Shown: piece after piece, positions 59,401 through 64,000 of the stretch
How positions within the stretch are numbered: the first letter of the stretch is position 1
How the letters are laid out: every line of letters starts with the position of its first letter
From: Pelargonium cotyledonis
Lineage: Eukaryota; Streptophyta; Magnoliopsida; Geraniales; Geraniaceae
Length of the DNA: 64,000 nt
Assembly: GCA_036897625.1 (NCBI GenBank)
Contig: JAYMTA010000009.1
Coordinates: forward strand, 1-64,000
Direction of reading: 5' to 3'
The notes under the pieces: model-generated
Databases searched by the model: none
Told to the model about the DNA's origin: nothing
What the model saw: only the letters and a program-made list of their open reading frames with translations
Made by a program: the position numbers and the translations under genes

Positions 59401-62400
59401 AAGACAATTAGCTCCAGTTATTTCTCTAAGGAAATAAGGAGACTTTTAGAGGATATACCTCCCGGCGCCTGGGTCTCGTACCTTATAAAAACCAACAGCT
59501 AAATAAATCTAATACCTATACTTCCAGCCATATTCTTGATATTAATGTTTAATGTTTAAGGGTCTTTGTTTGGTATGTCAAGAGTATTTCATATTTTATT
59601 AGGCAGGACCTAGGTGTAAAAGATATCTTAACAAGGAGACCCCTCTCATAGTACTAAGAAAAAGACAAGGTAGCTGCGGTTAAACAGAGGTAGCTTCTTT
59701 TTTGAATCAAGTTTAGACAAACTGAATTATAGGGGTTAAAAACTATACCTATCCGTCAGCTTCTAAGAATTGCCCTAATTTAGTAAACAGCATAGACTTT
59801 CTTTTGGATGTTTATAGACTCAGAAAGGGGGTCCCCTAGAGTTGAGAATATACTACAAAAATTCTCAAATTCTACAAGTTTGACCCCCTTTAGATACTCT
59901 GGAATTACATAACTCTGCACGCACTTTTCCCAGACTTATATGTCACACAACAGTAAAAAAGTATATAAAAGAAATGGGGGGCAAACCCCCAGTATTTTTT
60001 GGAAACTCGCTTACTTTCAAGGAATAATTTAAGTATTAAAGTTTTCTTTTGTTAATAAAATCTGTACTAGATAAGGTAGATTAAGAGTTAGTTAATAGGT
60101 CCCCAGTATAGGATAGATAAGCATAAACTAACGTTAAAGTAATTAAGCCCGCGTCAAATCGTGCTTCTATTAAGATAAAACGGTGTTAGTAGGACTGAGT
60201 TCATACCTAATGTAAGGGACGTTATCATTCATAAAAAGATTATACTATGGAATCCACATCAATTCAAGAGTGGGCCCCTTTTTGTGTCCCTAATGTTCGA
60301 GATGCAATTAATCTAATACTTGAACGAAAATGAATTTCTATATGTACAAGTTAGGCTGTCCTAATAAAAGGGTGGTAGTAAGCAAGAAATTATGCCTCTT
60401 TTCATTAGTGGTTCACCTGGGAAAATCCTATATATAAGTAATATGATTTATACCTTTTTACATAAAAATTCCCGAACTCCTTTTAGTGTTTTTATCTGTA
60501 AATGCTCGTAAGCTATACTTAAAAAAGCAGGGAACACCGTGGTAAAGAGCTTTTCAAAGTAGGATTAATTACCTTATTATAATACTATACAGGGATCATA
60601 TGTCTTCTTATATGCTTAGTACATCAGAAATTCTTATATAGAATACTTTCTAAAAATTTAGTGGAACTTACCCAACGGGAGATCCAAAATAGAAACCCCG
60701 GAAAGGCTCTTATCTATTTCTCTGCTATAGGGCAGTCTCGGGGATTCCTTATTTAGTTAAACCCAATTCTTTCTAACTAGTCTAGACCTGGTACAGCAGT
60801 GAGAGCGCTTGAACCAATATATTCTAACTTCTGTAAACTATGTATATAATTATAAGAAACTCAAGAGTTGCCGCCAAGTCAGCTATAGGACGCGTCCTCT
60901 TTTCGTGCATGAAACTTAACCCTTTGGAAGACTAAACAAGCGTTGATACTTATACAAAGTAATTACTATTGTACATATCTTGACACAGGAGAAATCCGAG
61001 TACAATCGAAATTTATGAAATATAATAACTAACTTGCTAGCATTTTTTATAACAGGGTTCTTTATTGTTTTGTATTAATTTAGAAAATCGAATAGGTTCC
61101 TTTGGAGTCCTTTCTCTACCAACGGAGTAGTTAAGGCAAGTGTAAGTTTGGACAACAAGCAATTCAACTAGCCCAAGCACTACGAAAAGGAACAACACGT
61201 ACAAGGTTTAATAGGAACAGGACAGAGGAAAAAAAGGAACCCTTGACTTTAAGAATTCATGACTTACAACAAAAGAAATCTTTCCTGAAACAAGTCTTAC
61301 TATTTATGGAGGATCAGATCCAAGCTTACACCATTACTCTTCACTTTGTTCAGAGCTATTACTAATCTACCTATACTCTCCCGAAAACTCATAGCTAAAC
61401 AACTAAATCAACTATAGTAATTATACTTTTCTTTCTTAAAAACCTTAAGGTATTTATTTTAACCTGCGATTACTGCGTCAAAGACCCCCGCTTTACCAAA
61501 TGCGACGTATTAACATACAAAAATTTAATCAGAAGAAAAAAGGTTTCTACTCAAGGGCTTAGTATTCTGTATAAGCAAAAAGATAAGTCGGCTATCAATA
61601 ATTGGTAATTCATGTACTAAACGAGAATCTTTCTAATTTTTTAATAGTGCTATTTATAGTATCACTCTAAAATTCTCCGAAAGCAAAAACTTTTAGCGAG
61701 GTCACAGGACCTAAAAGAGATAAAAATAGAAGTCAAAAATAAGACTAGATCTAGAAAAAAACTGGAGTTCAATTTAGGGATTTAAGTCGGCTTAGTATGG
61801 GTATGTCGGGTAGTTTTCTGTTTCTTATTATTGACTATTTGGGTTGCCTTTTTCTAATGCTTTCTTATTGTTGTTACTAGGAATGGTTGGTTGATCATTA
61901 CCATTTCCTTTACCTTGACTATTAGTGTAGGACTAGGTTTTCTCTTTGTGTTCTTGCTCTCGATTTGCTTGAGGATTGGCTGGTTTTGTAACCTAAAAAA
62001 GTTTTCAGTCAATGGAAGGGTTTCCCGTATCAAAGCCTGGCTTTTAAAAACTGCCAAACCCCTGTGTGCTAAGCTATTTTAGTCCCTGTAGAGAGCCTTT
62101 AATTATTCTTATCAAAAAGTGCCCAACTCCGGGGTATCTTTTTTACTTAAATAGCTGCTATTAAAGATTCTAATTTCTAAGGATGGCCCTGACAAATAAA
62201 AACATAGTTATATAACGTCTTCTAATAGTCATCTTTTCCCAGACCAAGCCGGAATGTGTATTGTGTAAAAACCCGTTTTAAAGTGCTCTGGAATTAGACC
62301 CCATCTAAAGAGAAGTAAGCACCCAAGTAATACACTTAAACTAAAGGAGTACTTCTCAGTAAGTATAACATATAGGTTTGTATTCCGAATAATATAATAA

Positions 62401-64000
62401 TGAAGAACACACATAACAAACAAGATTGCATTAAAACCAGGATTTAAACTGCAAGAGATCCCCGCATTCTTTTTTTGAATTTAAAGGGCTGCCCACTCCT
62501 AAAATTGACAACTTAGTTGGTACATTTCGAACATTAGAAAAAATAGCTGTAAGTTTCTTATTCTCTCCCCTTATCCAACTCTCTAGAAGGAGTCAATTCT
62601 TTTGATTGGCTTATTAGCTTATTATTTCTTCAAATTCTGAAGTACTCTCCAAAAAAAGAATGGGTGGAATATCTTGGGACAATAAGTTTAAATAGGCTTT
62701 TCAGGTATAAATAGTAGGTAGTTAGTACTAAAAGGATTCTCTTGTATGCAGCTCTTGAGAGCTTAAACTTCTTATGAGTCATAAACTTTAGCTTTATATG
62801 AGTATAATAAAGGCTTGGCTCATTACATTAAAGGGCTGTAGCAGGAATCCTATTACAGATAGCAAGGAGCGCTTTTATTGATATGCAACTTTATACTTTT
62901 TGGTTTAATAAACTGAGTAGGAAAGGTCGATAAATCCTTTTGTTACGTACCCTCCTCATTTACTCATTTAGGGGTATCCTAGTAAAGAAGGCTAAATCTT
63001 ATTGTAATCTTGGTTAAGCCCATCTTTAAGTTAATTGAGTAACCTCGGAGCGCTCTTTGATTTTCTAGTTTTACTACTTAAATTAGTTAATCTAAGTCCA
63101 CAAGCCGGTAAGTACAAGTATAAAAATAGCAGAAAGAATTAATCTTAAAGAGAATCCCGATATAAGGAAATCCTTGCTTTACCAGTATCAGATTTGTCTG
63201 GAATTTGTCGTTTTACACTATAGGTTAGAATCTCTTTTAAGGTTTTGTTTTCGTCTAACTTATTTCAGCCAATAAATTCTTAAAAGGAGCATACCTTTTA
63301 GAAAGGAGCAAGGCTTAGGAAGCTTTCTTTACTTTGGAATATTAATTTGTTCGCTAAGCAACCTAATCTGATATTTTTCCGTAATCCAAATCTAAAGCTC
63401 ATTTAAGGAACTCGGTAATAGGGACCCCCTTTTTAAAAATAGACTTACTATACACTATACTTTAGAAAAAACTCCGCTGCCGAGTCATATATAAGGATAT
63501 TTTTACATTAGGAATTTCTAATGATTTTAGATTTCCCTCATAAATTACGAAAACCAAATCCTGGTGTGGCCGAAAGAACACAAGAAACTCTTATAAATGG
63601 AAGACCGACTATAACTGATAACGAGACCCTATCTTTCTTATACTAAATAACGGACGAAGAAAGAGCTCCGCAGGGCTACCTAACAGCGATAGAATATAGA
63701 AAGAAAATATTAAGATCACTAACCAAGAAATCTTCATGAATTTCTGTTATTTATGAAAGTGACACGTTTTTAGGAAAAAGATTGAAATTACGGAATACAA
63801 ACTCATGAATCAAAACAACCCGGAGACAAGAAGGGGGGTTCTCGATGTAGTAAAGACATCTTAGTACTTCATAGGGTAACCCCATCTTTAGCTCGATAGA
63901 AGTGATTAGAAAAGGAGGACTCTATATACATTGTATTTTTTCAAGAACGAAACTGTGTATGACCGGACATTAAGATTTGCAAATAAACATTTTCTATTTC
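56403..64000. other. Long spacer, no gene seen
   Basis: Over 7 kb with no tRNA fold or gene that I can support. A T-run lies at 58351-58365. A hydrophobic open stretch at 61858-62082 (plus) and another at 62229-62423 (minus) are discussed as a finding. Otherwise nothing is recognised. Confidence 0.55.
58351..58365. repeat. Poly-T run of fifteen
   Basis: The longest homopolymer I noticed in the window. Confidence 0.85.

Noticed and set aside
62400-62480. Minus-strand word TTTAAATCCTGG as a tRNA T arm
   Set aside because: The T loop lacks TTC and no D arm is present.
1-64000. CRISPR array, phage or transposon genes
   Set aside because: No regularly spaced repeats and no frame with transposase, integrase or nuclease motifs were seen.

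Overview
The window is AT-rich (roughly one third G+C by eye) and holds no protein-coding gene that I can defend. The longest open stretches are about 95-102 codons. That is about what chance gives for this base composition: a stop roughly every 14 codons, about 128,000 codons over six frames, so a longest random run near 120 codons. None shows a recognisable domain. I also see no rRNA, group I or II intron core, CRISPR array or transposase.

What can be recognised is a scatter of about two dozen decayed tRNA-like sequences on both strands. Several look like plant-type mitochondrial tRNAs: tRNA-Ser(GCU), tRNA-Ile(CAU), tRNA-Gln(UUG), tRNA-Phe(GAA) and tRNA-Lys(UUU). Two resemble the plastid-type tRNA-Trp that many plant mitochondria carry, and one has a tRNA-Asp-like 3' end. 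This mixture suggests a gene-poor part of a large mitochondrial genome of the green-plant lineage. A plastid or nuclear copy of organelle DNA is not excluded. All family assignments are from memory, without alignment.

Layout: 1-27 kb is featureless spacer with tRNA relics near 1, 3, 8.4, 9.9, 10.8, 17-18, 19.7 and 24-25 kb. A cluster at 27.5-28.7 kb holds Ile, Lys and the best-preserved relic, Ser(GCU). After sparse spacer (relics near 31.7 and 32.8 kb), a second cluster lies at 39.8-41.4 kb (Ile, Gln, Phe, Gln), with a Lys-like relic at 43.9 kb. From about 44.3 to 49.4 kb lies a block of very different strand composition: C-rich, then G-rich, then C-rich on the + strand. Related hairpin-bearing repeats sit at its edges, and it has no tRNA relics. 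Smaller G-rich islands occur near 11.4, 35.5 and 41.0 kb. From 49.8 to 64 kb is spacer with two Trp-like relics.

There is no operon or pathway to describe. The interest lies in the density and multi-copy nature of the tRNA relics, the strand-asymmetric islands, and an apparent excess of the palindrome GGATCC.
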